DNA of 64,000 bases, from positions 62,001 to 126,000 of the forward strand of contig CAWFEA010000003.1 in the NCBI GenBank assembly GCA_963814745.1. The letters are read 5' to 3'. Below the pieces are notes generated by a model. The model did no database searches and was not told the origin of the DNA. It saw nothing but the letters and a program-made list of their open reading frames with translations. This stretch comes from CAWBRT01 sp963814745. GTDB lineage: Bacteria; Acidobacteriota; Terriglobia; Terriglobales; Acidobacteriaceae. This document shows positions 9,704 to 18,510 of this stretch, in pieces; the stretch's first letter is position 1; the number at the start of each line of letters is the position of its first letter. The position numbers and the translations under genes were made by a program.

Positions 9704-10342
9704 TCAGCTAAGTTGCGAACGCCGTACCTCCGACGCCAGATGCGAAGCCGCGGCGGCGGCTCCGTTGGACGACTTCGGCCGGCAATAGAAAAGGCGGGCG
9801 GGGAGAACGTTGCGCGGCTCGAACTCCTCGTCCACGGAGGCGAAAACCGAGGCCAGATCCGGCAGGACGGTGCGGGTGAATTGATAGACGAGCAGGCGGC
9901 CATCGGCGCGCAGAACACGACTGGAGGCGGTGAGAATCGATAAACGCAACTCCTCGGGCATGGTGCTGAACGGGATGCCGGAGATAATGTAATCCGCCGC
10001 TTCAAACCCCATGGCCTGAACCACATCCTCGACCGCCGCGGCGGAGCCCTGGACGACTCGCACCCGCCGGTCGCCCGCGAAGATGCGCCGGAGATGCCGG
10101 ACGAAGTCCGGATTGACCTCGATGAGAATGCAGCAGGCGGCGCGATGCATCTTGCTGATGACCGCGTTGCTGATGTTGCCGATCCCCGGCCCGTACTCGA
10201 CGATCAGCCGCGCCCGGGGAAAATCCACTCTCCGCAAAAGACGTTCGGTGAGAAACCTGGAACTCGGGACGACAGATCCCAAGGTGGCCGGATGTTTCAG
10301 AAAGTTCTTTAAGAAAAGCAGCTTGGGACTTGTCATCGACAC
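9704..10342 (-). CDS. Phospholipid N-methyltransferase-like class I SAM methyltransferase
   Basis: 212 residues with an N-terminal segment FLKNFLKHPATLGSVVPSSRFL, characteristic of the PmtA-like family in which it contacts the membrane. The SAM loop VEYGPGIGNIS comes next, then VQGSAAAVEDV and IISGIPFSTMPEE (motif IV region). Members methylate phosphatidylethanolamine toward phosphatidylcholine or are annotated as rRNA-methylase-like. It is monocistronic as far as can be seen; a cupin gene lies 193 bp upstream on the same strand. Confidence 0.82.
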   Translation of the reverse strand: MSMTSPKLLFLKNFLKHPATLGSVVPSSRFLTERLLRRVDFPRARLIVEYGPGIGNISNAVISKMHRAACCILIEVNPDFVRHLRRIFAGDRRVRVVQGSAAAVEDVVQAMGFEAADYIISGIPFSTMPEELRLSILTASSRVLRADGRLLVYQFTRTVLPDLASVFASVDEEFEPRNVLPARLFYCRPKSSNGAAAAASHLASEVRRSQLS

Positions 10343-10534
10343 TTTCTAGAGATGCTTTCCGCTCGGTTGAAGGTAATAGGCACCTGTTTTTGCCGGGCCT
10401 TGTATTTTCTCACAAACGACGGTCACGGTCAGCACAAGTGATGGCGTCGCAGGGTGCCCCGGCGGGGCTGCGGCTTGCGCTGCTGGCGCCAGCGCAGCGG
10501 CCCAACATCCACTTGATTGTGCAGCTCCGCGGGA

Positions 10535-11014
10535 TCAGTCGATGTCGTCCCAGCCGGGGGGCGGGTAGACATTTTCCGAATCGTCAACGAAAACAATGCC
10601 CGCGGCTTCTTTCGAGGGAACGCCGCCGTAGGCAAAAACCAGTTCGACCTCTTCTGTCCGGCTGGCATTGGCCACGCCGTGAATGACGCCTTCGGGGGCG
10701 AAGACGAAGGTGCCGGGCGGGCAGAGTATTTTCTTGGCTTCCGGTCCGAGCAGCAGGACCATGGTGCCGCGGATGATGTACATCGATGCCTCGGCGTAGA
10801 GATGCACATGGCGCTCGTTGCAGGTATGTGGAGGAATGATAGTTCTACCCATGGCGATGCGCTTGGAGCCGACCACTTCTCGGGAGATTCCAAAGTTGAT
10901 CTTCAGGCCCTTTTCATACTTGGTGTCGGTCACCACCTGCGACCAATGACCGGTCTGCGGCGACTGCTGAACCATCTCCGCCAGCTTGTCCAACTTGCAA
11001 TACACTTCCGCCAT
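10535..11014 (-). CDS. Cupin domain protein
   Basis: 159 residues forming one double-stranded beta-helix. Motif 1 is around residues 59-85 (HVHLYAEASMYIIRG, giving two metal-ligand His and a Glu-like position). Motif 2 is around 98-115 (PPGTFVFAPEGVIHG). The C-terminus is acidic (PPPGWDDID). Single-domain cupins range from dioxygenases to sensors, and there is no way to choose here. It lies divergent to the sulfonate-type ABC transporter operon, so the shared 642 bp region could coordinate them; this is inference. Confidence 0.82.
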   Translation of the reverse strand: MAEVYCKLDKLAEMVQQSPQTGHWSQVVTDTKYEKGLKINFGISREVVGSKRIAMGRTIIPPHTCNERHVHLYAEASMYIIRGTMVLLLGPEAKKILCPPGTFVFAPEGVIHGVANASRTEEVELVFAYGGVPSKEAAGIVFVDDSENVYPPPGWDDID

Positions 11015-11656
11015 GACAACTCCTTTGAGGTATTCCGCTTAATGTTTTTAGCACACGCAAAGAGGCATGCCCGACATCTCTCGAAGCGGTTCATCACTCC
11101 GTCGCAATGCCAGTCGAGCAAGACCGTTTCAAGGCGCAACACACTTTAACCTCCGCGGGCAGGGAGAAGCAAGCGCCGGGGGGAAAGGACCGCGGATCGG
11201 ATCGGAAAGCTTGCGGTGCGCTTGCGAGCGCAGGCGCGGGTACGTCCATCATTCGCCTCGCAAACGTTCGTGTTGTTTGTGGGGAGGATACTCCTTGCGG
11301 TGGAAGTGTTCTACTTTTGACAACATAACTGCGGAGCACGGCACGCCGGCAAGCCAGTGCAGGAAGAGATTGACAAACCATTGATTTTAGAGTGAAGTGG
11401 ACCCTTCAGCCCGAGTTGATCTGCGACGCAAACGGAGGTATTGGACACGGCAAATGCGGATTTGCCGTGCCGTCGTGGAACGCGGGTGCGGCCCGCGAGC
11501 GGTTCGTGCTTCAGCTGAGCAAGCGCGTGGACGGCATCGCCCGCGGTCGAGCGCAATTTCGAGTTTTATTGCGACAACGGCATCTTGCGCATACGCAGGC
11601 AAAAGATGTCCCTATATCATACTGAATAGAAATTCAACAAACCTGAGGAGTCGTTT
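11015..11656. other. Long regulatory/leader region upstream of the ABC importer
   Basis: 642 bp between the divergent cupin gene and the binding-protein gene. It contains the 11-base word GAAGTGTTCTA at 11303-11313, which recurs in the acetaldehyde dehydrogenase leader at 18643-18653. It also holds two TTGACA hexamers (near 11317 and 11370) without good -10 partners, and a perfect hairpin at 11446-11469. No domain-bearing reading frame is visible. A strong GAGGAG ribosome site precedes the ATG at 11657. Confidence 0.5.
11446..11469. promoter_or_regulatory. Perfect 10-bp inverted repeat in importer leader
   Basis: CACGGCAAAT-GCGG-ATTTGCCGTG is a perfect 10-bp stem with a 4-base loop, about 190 bp upstream of the binding-protein start. 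With no following T-run it is not a standard terminator. It could be a dimeric repressor operator or an RNA leader hairpin. Confidence 0.4.
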
Positions 11657-12766
11657 ATGAAATCGTGGCGTCACGTAGTTGGGATCGCGGCGTTGCTGAT
11701 GGTTATGATTTGTACGCCGGCCTTGGCGGAAACATTCGTTGTCGGGTATCAGCCCTACGACACTATTTCGTACCAAGCTATTGTCAACCAGGAGCTGGGG
11801 CTGTGGAAGAAATACGTTCCCGCGGGAACGAATATAGAGTTTGAAGGTGCGCTGCAGGGCACGGTGGTAGCCAACAACATGCTGGCCGGCAAAGCGCAGA
11901 TCGGTTACATGAGCATCATGCCCGCCACGATTCTCGCTTCCAAGCCTGAGCTGGCGGAAATCAAGATCGTCGCCAGCCTGGGGATGTCGGAAGGCACGCG
12001 CTGCGCCATCGTGCTGGTGCGCAAAGACGCTCCGCAGTTCAAGAGCACCGAGGAGTTGGCCAAATGGATGAACGGCAAGATCATCGCCGCCCCCAAGGGC
12101 AGCGCCTCGGACCAGTATCTGCTGAACTTCTTCGCGAAGTATAACGTCAAGCCCGCGGAGTATCTCAACCAGTCCATCGAGGTAATTGCCACCAACTTCC
12201 GCATCGGCAAGCTGGACGCGGCCTCGCTGTGGGAGCCGACTTTGTCGCGCATCGCCTCTGACGTTGGTGATGGCATTGCTCGCATCGCCGCCGATGGCCG
12301 CGCCGCCGGCAACCCTGACTTAGGCATCATGGTCATGCGCAAGGATTTCATGGATAAGTATCCTGCCGTGGCCAAGGGTTACATGCGCGCCGAACTGGAA
12401 TCCCAGCGCTACCTTCTCGACCCCAAGAATTGGCAAAACGTAATCGAAATGGTCTCCAAACATGCCACCGGTATTCCCAAGAGAGTGCTCTGGTACTCGA
12501 TTTACGGAAAGGTACCGGCGGACTCCCAGTATCCGGAGAGGGAATGGAAGTCGTTCTACTTCAACGAGCGCGAGAGGCAGAACATCGCCCAAGTCGCGCC
12601 GTTGCTGCTCAAGAACAAACTGATCCGGGCGGTTCCCGGTCCCGGAACCGTGGACGACAGCCTGGCTCGCCAAGTGTTCAAGGAGGCGGGGTATAAGCCG
12701 GTCAGCGACAAGGTTACGCTGGGCGTAATCAAAGGCGCCCCAGCGAGCGCTTGTCCTTTCAAATAG
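11657..12766 (+). CDS. ABC transporter substrate-binding protein, TauA/SsuA (NMT1-like) family, probable sulfonate
   Basis: 369 residues with a signal peptide (VVGIAALLMVMICTPALA) and a type-II periplasmic binding fold of the nitrate/sulfonate/thiamine-precursor class: FVVGYQPYDTISYQ on strand 1, NNMLAGKAQIGYMSI in the ligand-cleft region, and AAPKGSASDQYLL at the start of lobe 2. It heads an operon with two permeases and two ATPases. The convergent operon downstream is an isethionate-lyase-type pathway, so an alkanesulfonate ligand (isethionate, taurine or sulfoacetate) is my inference; the family also binds other small anions and amides. The start is set by GAGGAG seven bases upstream. Confidence 0.85.
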   Translation: MKSWRHVVGIAALLMVMICTPALAETFVVGYQPYDTISYQAIVNQELGLWKKYVPAGTNIEFEGALQGTVVANNMLAGKAQIGYMSIMPATILASKPELAEIKIVASLGMSEGTRCAIVLVRKDAPQFKSTEELAKWMNGKIIAAPKGSASDQYLLNFFAKYNVKPAEYLNQSIEVIATNFRIGKLDAASLWEPTLSRIASDVGDGIARIAADGRAAGNPDLGIMVMRKDFMDKYPAVAKGYMRAELESQRYLLDPKNWQNVIEMVSKHATGIPKRVLWYSIYGKVPADSQYPEREWKSFYFNERERQNIAQVAPLLLKNKLIRAVPGPGTVDDSLARQVFKEAGYKPVSDKVTLGVIKGAPASACPFK

Positions 12767-12770
12767 CGGA

Positions 12771-12881
12771 CTGATCCGGTAACAGCGGGGTGCGAACTCC
12801 AAACTGGTATTCGGACTAGAGACTGGACTTGCAGGGAGGTAGCCTGATCCGGTTGTTTGCGGGGTGCGAACTCCAAACCTG
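12771..12881. repeat. Two-copy ~37-bp direct repeat between binding-protein and permease genes
   Basis: Two near-identical units, 12771-12806 and 12844-12881, share ctgatccggt followed by gcggggtgcgaactccaaac, with a period of 73 bp. They lie in the 273 bp gap after the binding-protein stop, where ABC operons often place an attenuating hairpin that lets the binding protein be over-produced. No strong hairpin is obvious, so the role is unknown. Confidence 0.6.
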
Positions 12882-13039
12882 CCGAGCCGGGAACAGGCTG
12901 GTTTGGGGATGGCGCCCCCGCAGGATTAATCGCTGGATATTGCCCGGTGTGTCTGGCGGCGGTCTCCAGCGCCTGACTCCGATAGCGAGAAGTCCTTGGG
13001 CCACAGGCTTCAGGGCGACGAAATGTAAGAGGCGTTGGT

Positions 13040-13927
13040 GTGACAAGCGCAACTGAAGCTAGGGTGAGCCGGGACGTAGCGCCCGAATCAAAGGCGCCCA
13101 ACTCCTGGGAAATTGCGATTTTTTCCGTCAAGCAGTGGTTTGCCAGCCCCGCTCCGTACCTGAATATCCTGGGGATCGCAGCCTTTGTTCTTTTCTGGTA
13201 CGTTACCACGGAGTACTTGAAACTTCCGTGGTTCAAGAAACTTCCAGGTCCGGTGGGAGTCTTCAAGGAATGGATTTCACGAGATCCCGCCTACGGAATA
13301 TCCATCTACACGCCTGAGTACTACTCTCATATTCTCAGGAGTATGTGGCGCGTGGCCCAGGCCTTTTTCCTGGCTACTTTTCTCGGGGTGCCGATCGGCC
13401 TGTTCATGGGCTGGAAGAAGACCTTCAAGGACTATACCTTTCCCCTGCTGGAGACCTTGCGGCCCATCCCCATGCTGGCCTGGCTGCCGCTGGCGATCCT
13501 GATGTGGCCCGGACGGGAAGAGTCCATCATCTTCCTGACCTTTCTAGGCTCCTTTTTCGCGACTGTGCTGAATACGTTGCTGGGTGTCGAATCGATCGAC
13601 GAGGTTTACTTTCGGGCCGCCAGTTCACTGGGGGCCAAGCCGATCCACATTTTCTGCAAGATCATTCTTCCGGGAGCGTTGCCCTTCATCTTTACGGGCT
13701 TGCAGATTAGCATGGGTTACTGCTGGTTCTCGCTGGTGGCCGGGGAGATGCTCGCCGGCGAGTACGGTTCGGGCTACCTGATCTGGAACTCGTTTGTGAT
13801 GGTGCAGTACCCGGTCATTGTCATCGCCATGGTCACCCTGGGCGTGATCGGCTGGTTGTCCAGCTCGCTCATCCGCATGTTGGGAGATCGCCTGATGCAA
13901 TGGAAAGTAAGGGAGGGTGCGCGATGA
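13040..13927 (+). CDS. ABC transporter permease, SsuC/TauC-like (first copy)
   Basis: 295 residues with a hydrophilic N-terminus and about six membrane helices. The BPD_transp_1 EAA loop is around AASSLGAKPIHIFCKIILPGALPFI, where the permease couples to the ATPase. ETLRPIPMLAWLPLAILMWPG is the classic sulfonate/nitrate-type permease segment. The start is a GTG with AAGAGG eight bases upstream. The stop overlaps the following ATPase start (ATGA), indicating translational coupling. Confidence 0.9.
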   Translation: MTSATEARVSRDVAPESKAPNSWEIAIFSVKQWFASPAPYLNILGIAAFVLFWYVTTEYLKLPWFKKLPGPVGVFKEWISRDPAYGISIYTPEYYSHILRSMWRVAQAFFLATFLGVPIGLFMGWKKTFKDYTFPLLETLRPIPMLAWLPLAILMWPGREESIIFLTFLGSFFATVLNTLLGVESIDEVYFRAASSLGAKPIHIFCKIILPGALPFIFTGLQISMGYCWFSLVAGEMLAGEYGSGYLIWNSFVMVQYPVIVIAMVTLGVIGWLSSSLIRMLGDRLMQWKVREGAR

Positions 13928-14766
13928 GCAGCGGCGCGGTTTCACCTGTCCGCGGGCAGATTTCCATCCGCAACGTTTCCAAGATTTACGACCCGGACGG
14001 GGCCAAGGTTCTGGCCATGGACAATTGCTCGATGGAGATCGAAGCCGGCGAGTTCTGCGTGGTGGTGGGGCCTTCGGGGTGCGGCAAGACCACCTTGCTC
14101 AACGCCATCGCCGGGTTTCACGGAATCACTTCGGGCGAGATCGTGATCGACGGCGAGGTGCTGTGCAACCCCAATAAACAGGCGTCTCCAGGCTCTGACC
14201 GGATCGTTGTTTTCCAGAACGGCGCGCTCTTCCCCTGGTTCACGGTGCTGGAAAATGTGACCTTCGGCCCGGTCGTCCAGGGAGGAATCAGGCGCCGGGA
14301 TGCGAACGACAAAGCACGCGAGATGCTCAACCAGATGGGGCTGCGCGGAATCGAGAACAGCTATCCCAGCGAACTCTCAGGCGGCATGCGGCGCCGGGTG
14401 GAAATCGCCCGGGCGATGATGAACGACCCGCGCGTGCTGCTGCTTGACGAACCCTTTCGCGCGATGGATGCGCTCACCAAGACCGTGGTGCAGCAGTTCC
14501 TGCTCGACCTATACAACAAGTGCAAGAAGACGGTTTTCTTTATCACTCACGATCTTGAAGAGGCTATCTTCCTGGGATCGAAAGTCTACATCATGACGAC
14601 GAGGCCGGCGAAGATAAAGACCGTCCTCGACGTGGATATTCCCCGTCCCCGCGATTTCCGCGTGCTCTCCTCCACGAGCTACCTCCGGCTTAAGAAGGAG
14701 TGCATTGAGGCCGTCCACGAGGAGGCGCTCAAGGCCTTCGCGGCGGGTGAGCGGGAGATGGCGTAG
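13924..14766 (+). CDS. ABC transporter ATP-binding protein, SsuB/TauB-like (canonical copy)
   Basis: 280 residues with a complete nucleotide-binding domain: Walker A GPSGCGKTTLLN, Q-loop VVFQNGALFPW, signature LSGGMRRRVEIARA, Walker B VLLLDEPF and switch histidine in FFITHDLEEA. A C-terminal extension (~60 residues) ends in basic and acidic helices typical of nitrate/sulfonate ATPases. I prefer the ATG at 13924, which overlaps the permease stop and has AGGGAGGG upstream, over the longer frame from 13900. It energises import with the adjacent permeases. Confidence 0.92.
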   Translation: MSSGAVSPVRGQISIRNVSKIYDPDGAKVLAMDNCSMEIEAGEFCVVVGPSGCGKTTLLNAIAGFHGITSGEIVIDGEVLCNPNKQASPGSDRIVVFQNGALFPWFTVLENVTFGPVVQGGIRRRDANDKAREMLNQMGLRGIENSYPSELSGGMRRRVEIARAMMNDPRVLLLDEPFRAMDALTKTVVQQFLLDLYNKCKKTVFFITHDLEEAIFLGSKVYIMTTRPAKIKTVLDVDIPRPRDFRVLSSTSYLRLKKECIEAVHEEALKAFAAGEREMA

Positions 14767-14808
14767 GAGGCTGCGCGGCTGCAAGGGTAAGAAGAAGACT
14801 ACGGAGAG

Positions 14809-15621
14809 ATGGTTGTGTCACAAAGCTCGATGTACGGACTTAACTGGGTAAAACTGAAGAAGACGATAATTAGCCTGACGACCGCTCGCGGCATCGTATC
14901 GGTGATCGTATTCACCGTGTTTTGGGAGTTGTGCTCGCGTTACGGCGTCCCAATTATCGGCAACATTCCGCCGCCTTCGTCGGTGCTCAAGGAACTTGGG
15001 CAGCAGTTGGTGAGTAAGAACTATTGGGTCTCCTGGCTTGACAGTTTTATCCGCATCTCGATCGGCTTTGCGATTGCGCAGGTTCTCGGAATTCCGCTTG
15101 GCCTGCTGCTGGGCGTGAACAAGACGGCGCGCGAGCTCATCTACCCTGTGCTGGAGATCATGCGGCCGATTCCGCCGCTGGCCTGGGTGCCGATCGCGGT
15201 CATCTTCTGGCCGACGAATGAGCTGTCGATGATGTTCGTGACCTTTCTGGGCGCGTTCTTCACCGTGGTGCTCAACATCATCGGCGGCGCGCGCAGCATA
15301 GATGTCCGTTATATCCGGGCGGCTTATTCGCTGGGCTCGACCCGTTCCGACATCTTCTGGAAAATCATGCTGCCGGCCACCCTGCCAAGCATTGTCGTGG
15401 GCATGACCGTCGGCATGGGTATTACGTGGGCCGTGGTCGTGGCGGCGGAGATGATTACCAGCCGTTCCGGCCTGGGCTTCCTCACCTGGCAGTCCTATGT
15501 GGCGGGGAACTACCCCATGATCGTAATTGGCATGGTAAGCATCGGGGTCGCCGGCTACCTGTCTTCGGCGTTTATACGCCTGGTCGGCAGCCGTATGACC
15601 CCTTGGCTGCGCACATTTTAA
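14809..15621 (+). CDS. ABC transporter permease, SsuC/TauC-like (second copy)
   Basis: 270 residues, six predicted helices, EAA loop around AAYSLGSTRSDIFWKIMLPATLPS, and the EIMRPIPPLAWVPIAVIFWP segment that parallels the first permease. Two non-identical permeases suggest a heterodimeric channel rather than a recent duplication, because the sequences have diverged widely outside the motifs. The ribosome site GGAGAG is close to the ATG. The second ATPase gene follows after 12 bp. Confidence 0.9.
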   Translation: MVVSQSSMYGLNWVKLKKTIISLTTARGIVSVIVFTVFWELCSRYGVPIIGNIPPPSSVLKELGQQLVSKNYWVSWLDSFIRISIGFAIAQVLGIPLGLLLGVNKTARELIYPVLEIMRPIPPLAWVPIAVIFWPTNELSMMFVTFLGAFFTVVLNIIGGARSIDVRYIRAAYSLGSTRSDIFWKIMLPATLPSIVVGMTVGMGITWAVVVAAEMITSRSGLGFLTWQSYVAGNYPMIVIGMVSIGVAGYLSSAFIRLVGSRMTPWLRTF

Positions 15622-15633
15622 GGAGCGCCTGTG

Positions 15634-16566
15634 ATGAGCGTAATACAAGCGGCACCCGGCACCCTCGCCAGCGAAATGGTTGTGGACGGAGTCAGCAAAG
15701 GCTTCGGTCCGGGAATCCTGCACAAACAGGTTTTGGACGACTGCTCGTTTGCCTTGGAGAAAGCCAGGCTCTCGGTGATGATCGGCCCTTCGGGCTGCGG
15801 CAAGAGCACACTGGTGAACCTGCTGGCCGGCTATGAGACTCCGGATTGCGGCAAGATACTGATCGACGGAAAAGCCATCTCGGGCAGGGGCCCGGACAGG
15901 CTGGTGGTGTTTCAGGAGACGGCCCTGTTTCCATGGATGACGACGTTCGAAAACGTCAGCTATGGTCCCCGGGTGCAACGCAAGCTTTCCAAGGAGGCAT
16001 ACGAGCGCGAAACCATGAGACTGCTCGAGCTGGTCGGCCTCGGGGAGTTCAAGGATAAGTATCCATCGCAGCTCTCGGGCGGCATGCAACGGCGGGCAGA
16101 ACTGGTTCGGGCCATGATCAACCAGCCCAAAGTGATGCTCATGGACGAGCCTTTTAGAGGGCTGGACGCCATGACCCGCGCGCTGATGCAGGAGTACTAC
16201 GTCAGGCTGTTCGAGGAGCATCGGGCAACGAACCTGTTTGTCACCTCGGAGCTGGAAGAGGCGATCTTCCTTGCCGACCGGCTGCTGATTCTCACCAACC
16301 GGCCGGCGCATGTGAAGAAGGTGATCGAAGTCCTCCTACCCCGGCCGCGGGAATTCAGCATGCTTACCACCAAAGAGTACCTGGAATGCAAGCAGGAAGC
16401 GCTGGAATTGCTGCACGAAGAGGCTATCAAGTCGTTTGCCGCGGGAGCGGTCAATGCGGCGGACTTCCTCGAGGCCTGCGCCCAGACGGGCCAGGATCAG
16501 GCGATGCCCACGGGCAAAGATGAACAGCAGGGAAATGGCGCCTCAAAAGCGGCGGGAGCCGACTAG
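15634..16566 (+). CDS. ABC transporter ATP-binding protein, SsuB/TauB-like, switch His replaced
   Basis: About 310 residues. Walker A GPSGCGKSTLVN, Q-loop VVFQETALFPW, signature LSGGMQRRAELVRA and Walker B VMLMDEPF are intact, but the H-loop reads LFVTSELEEA: the conserved switch histidine is Ser and the following Asp is Glu. Paired with the canonical ATPase upstream, this predicts an asymmetric heterodimer with one weakened catalytic site. The C-terminal extension resembles its partner. ATG at 15634 is eight bases after AGGAG; a GTG at 15631 is an alternative. Last gene of the importer operon, converging on the aldolase gene. Confidence 0.88.
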   Translation: MSVIQAAPGTLASEMVVDGVSKGFGPGILHKQVLDDCSFALEKARLSVMIGPSGCGKSTLVNLLAGYETPDCGKILIDGKAISGRGPDRLVVFQETALFPWMTTFENVSYGPRVQRKLSKEAYERETMRLLELVGLGEFKDKYPSQLSGGMQRRAELVRAMINQPKVMLMDEPFRGLDAMTRALMQEYYVRLFEEHRATNLFVTSELEEAIFLADRLLILTNRPAHVKKVIEVLLPRPREFSMLTTKEYLECKQEALELLHEEAIKSFAAGAVNAADFLEACAQTGQDQAMPTGKDEQQGNGASKAAGAD

Positions 16567-16607
16567 CAGGCCCCCGTCACCTTCAACGCGATGTCGAGAC
16601 TCGATGC

Positions 16608-17630
16608 TCAGGATATTCCGGCGAGCCGCCTGGCCTCCTCGATGACGACGTCTTCCTGGGTGGCCACCACCTTGCGCTCTCCCAGGCGAAGCACGAGTTG
16701 GCGCGGGTCACAACCGTATTCCAGAGCCGCCCGCTTGATCGGCATGATGTATCCACCATAGACGCATGCATAGCCCATGATGATGGCATCGTTGTCGACC
16801 GTAGGTTTGGGTATCTTCGCCAAATTGGGGTGACGATTGATTTCTGCTTCGAGAACGGCGGCGGCGTCCAGGATGCCGAACAGATCAACGTTGGTCGAAT
16901 GTCCGCCCCGCTTCAGCGCCGCGATCAGGGTTTCCGTTTGGGTATTGCCGGCGCCGCCGCCCAGACTCTTCAGGCTTCCATCCACATAAGCAGCACCTGA
17001 GTCAACCGCTGCCATGGAATTGCCAATCGCCAAACCGAGGTTGTTGTGTCCATGGAATCCCACCGGGATTTTTAGCGACGAACGCAGAAGTTCAACGTGT
17101 TCCCTGACCTGGCTGGGCACCAAATAGCCCTGCGATTCCGCCAGGTTGACATACTGCGCGCCGTACGACTCCATCCTTTTTGATTCCTCGAGGATGCGCT
17201 GCGGCGAAGCCATGCCAAACGAAACCAGGTAGCCAGCCGTGAACATACCTAGCTTCCGGGCTAGTTGAATGTGCTGTTCGGTGATATCCGCTTCCGTGCA
17301 GTGGCAGGCCACGCGCGCCACCGTGGCGCCCAGATCGAAGGACTGCTGCAGGTCGTCCTTGGTGCCGAACCCGGGCAGCAGCATGATTGCCACCTTCGCC
17401 TTCTTGACCGAAGCTACCACGGCCTTGAGGAGTTCCTGGTAGGGAGCGGCGGTCCGGCCGACGTGGATCGAACTTCCGCCCACGCCATCACCATGACCGA
17501 CTTCAATGATGTCCACGCCGGCGGCGTCGAGGGCAGCCGCCACCTTGCCGGCTATCTCGGGCGTGAACTGCTGCTTGAGGCTGTGATTTCCATCGCGAAG
17601 GGTAACATCGACAAAGGTTAGGTTAGACAT
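16608..17630 (-). CDS. mhpE: 4-hydroxy-2-oxovalerate aldolase
   Basis: 340 residues of the DmpG/MhpE family. It cleaves 4-hydroxy-2-oxovalerate to pyruvate and acetaldehyde, and in these bifunctional complexes channels the aldehyde to the partner dehydrogenase. Diagnostic segments are VTLRDGNHSL (catalytic/metal Asp), VACHCTEAD and the metal-ligand motif PVGFHGHNNLGLA. The C-terminal ~60 residues form the dehydrogenase-contact domain. Its ATG overlaps the stop of the dehydrogenase gene by eight bases, indicating tight coupling. Here it probably stabilises or tunes the dehydrogenase rather than serving aromatic meta-cleavage, since no other meta-pathway genes are present. Confidence 0.93.
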   Translation of the reverse strand: MSNLTFVDVTLRDGNHSLKQQFTPEIAGKVAAALDAAGVDIIEVGHGDGVGGSSIHVGRTAAPYQELLKAVVASVKKAKVAIMLLPGFGTKDDLQQSFDLGATVARVACHCTEADITEQHIQLARKLGMFTAGYLVSFGMASPQRILEESKRMESYGAQYVNLAESQGYLVPSQVREHVELLRSSLKIPVGFHGHNNLGLAIGNSMAAVDSGAAYVDGSLKSLGGGAGNTQTETLIAALKRGGHSTNVDLFGILDAAAVLEAEINRHPNLAKIPKPTVDNDAIIMGYACVYGGYIMPIKRAALEYGCDPRQLVLRLGERKVVATQEDVVIEEARRLAGIS

Positions 17631-18510
17631 TGGCAGCCTTCCTTCTGTTCAAACTGGTCACCGCATAGCGCTCGGCGACATTGATTGCCGCGGCATTGAT
17701 GATATCCAGATTTCCGGAGTAAGAGGGTAGATAGTCACCGGCGCCGACGACTTCATTGCAGACGGCAAAATGGTCGCCGTCAAGGAACGGTTCGACCGTA
17801 ACCCTAAAGCCCGGGACATAGCCCTTAAGCTTCTCCGCCATGGCTAGCACCGAGTCGCGGACCTTCTTCTCATCCGCCGGCATCTCAACCACGGCGTAGA
17901 TCGTGTTCCGCATGATGATGGGAGGATCGGCGGGATTGATAACGATGATGCTCTTCGATTCCTTGGCGCCGCCGATATCGCGCACGCTTCTTGCCGTGGT
18001 GCGCGTAAACTCGTCAATATTCTGCCTGGTGCCCGGACCCGCGCTGCGGCTCGAGATGGTGGATACGGTTTCGGCATACTGGACGGGGCAGACTCGGCTG
18101 ATGGCAGCCACGATGGGCACCGAGGCTTGCGCCCCACAGGAGATCAGATTGACATTGGGCTCCGTGGGATATTCCGGGAGATTCACCACCGGGATCACAC
18201 CCGGTCCCACCGCCGCCGGGGTCAAATCGACGGCGATCATGTTGGCTTGCTTGAGGCGCGGTGCATGGGCGAGGTGAGATCGCGCCGAAGTCGCGTCAAA
18301 CACCAGCCTGGCTTTGCCATTGCGGAGCAGGCCTTCGATGCCATCCGTGCAGGTTTCGTAACCAAGACTGCGCGCCCGCGCCAAACCCTCCGAGGCCGGA
18401 TCGATGCCGGCCACCATCTGCAATTCGAGCAGCGCGCTTCGACGTACCTTGTACATGAGGTCCGTGCCGATATTTCCGGACCCTAAGATCGCTACAGGCA
18501 ATTTGTCCAT
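17623..18510 (-). CDS. mhpF: Acetaldehyde dehydrogenase (acylating)
   Basis: 295 residues of the DmpF/MhpF family, oxidising acetaldehyde plus CoA and NAD+ to acetyl-CoA. The N-terminal Rossmann loop is ILGSGNIGTDLM, and the catalytic Cys lies in NLISCGAQASVPI (around residue 127). The dimerisation/CoA domain has SSRSAGPGTRQNIDEFTRT. The start is set by AAAGGA upstream of the ATG at 18510. In this operon it would consume the acetaldehyde released by the glycyl radical lyase, giving acetyl-CoA and NADH. A 205 bp leader separates it from the activase gene. Confidence 0.94.
   Translation of the reverse strand: MDKLPVAILGSGNIGTDLMYKVRRSALLELQMVAGIDPASEGLARARSLGYETCTDGIEGLLRNGKARLVFDATSARSHLAHAPRLKQANMIAVDLTPAAVGPGVIPVVNLPEYPTEPNVNLISCGAQASVPIVAAISRVCPVQYAETVSTISSRSAGPGTRQNIDEFTRTTARSVRDIGGAKESKSIIVINPADPPIIMRNTIYAVVEMPADEKKVRDSVLAMAEKLKGYVPGFRVTVEPFLDGDHFAVCNEVVGAGDYLPSYSGNLDIINAAAINVAERYAVTSLNRRKAANV

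Noticed and set aside
10535..11014. Cupin as cysteine or taurine dioxygenase linked to the sulfonate pathway
   Set aside because: The cupin motifs are general, and no residues specific to thiol dioxygenases could be identified; proximity alone is weak.
12727..13099. 14-base repeat aatcaaaggcgccc at 12727-12740 and 13086-13099
   Set aside because: Both copies are inside coding sequence in different contexts; probably chance or codon usage.
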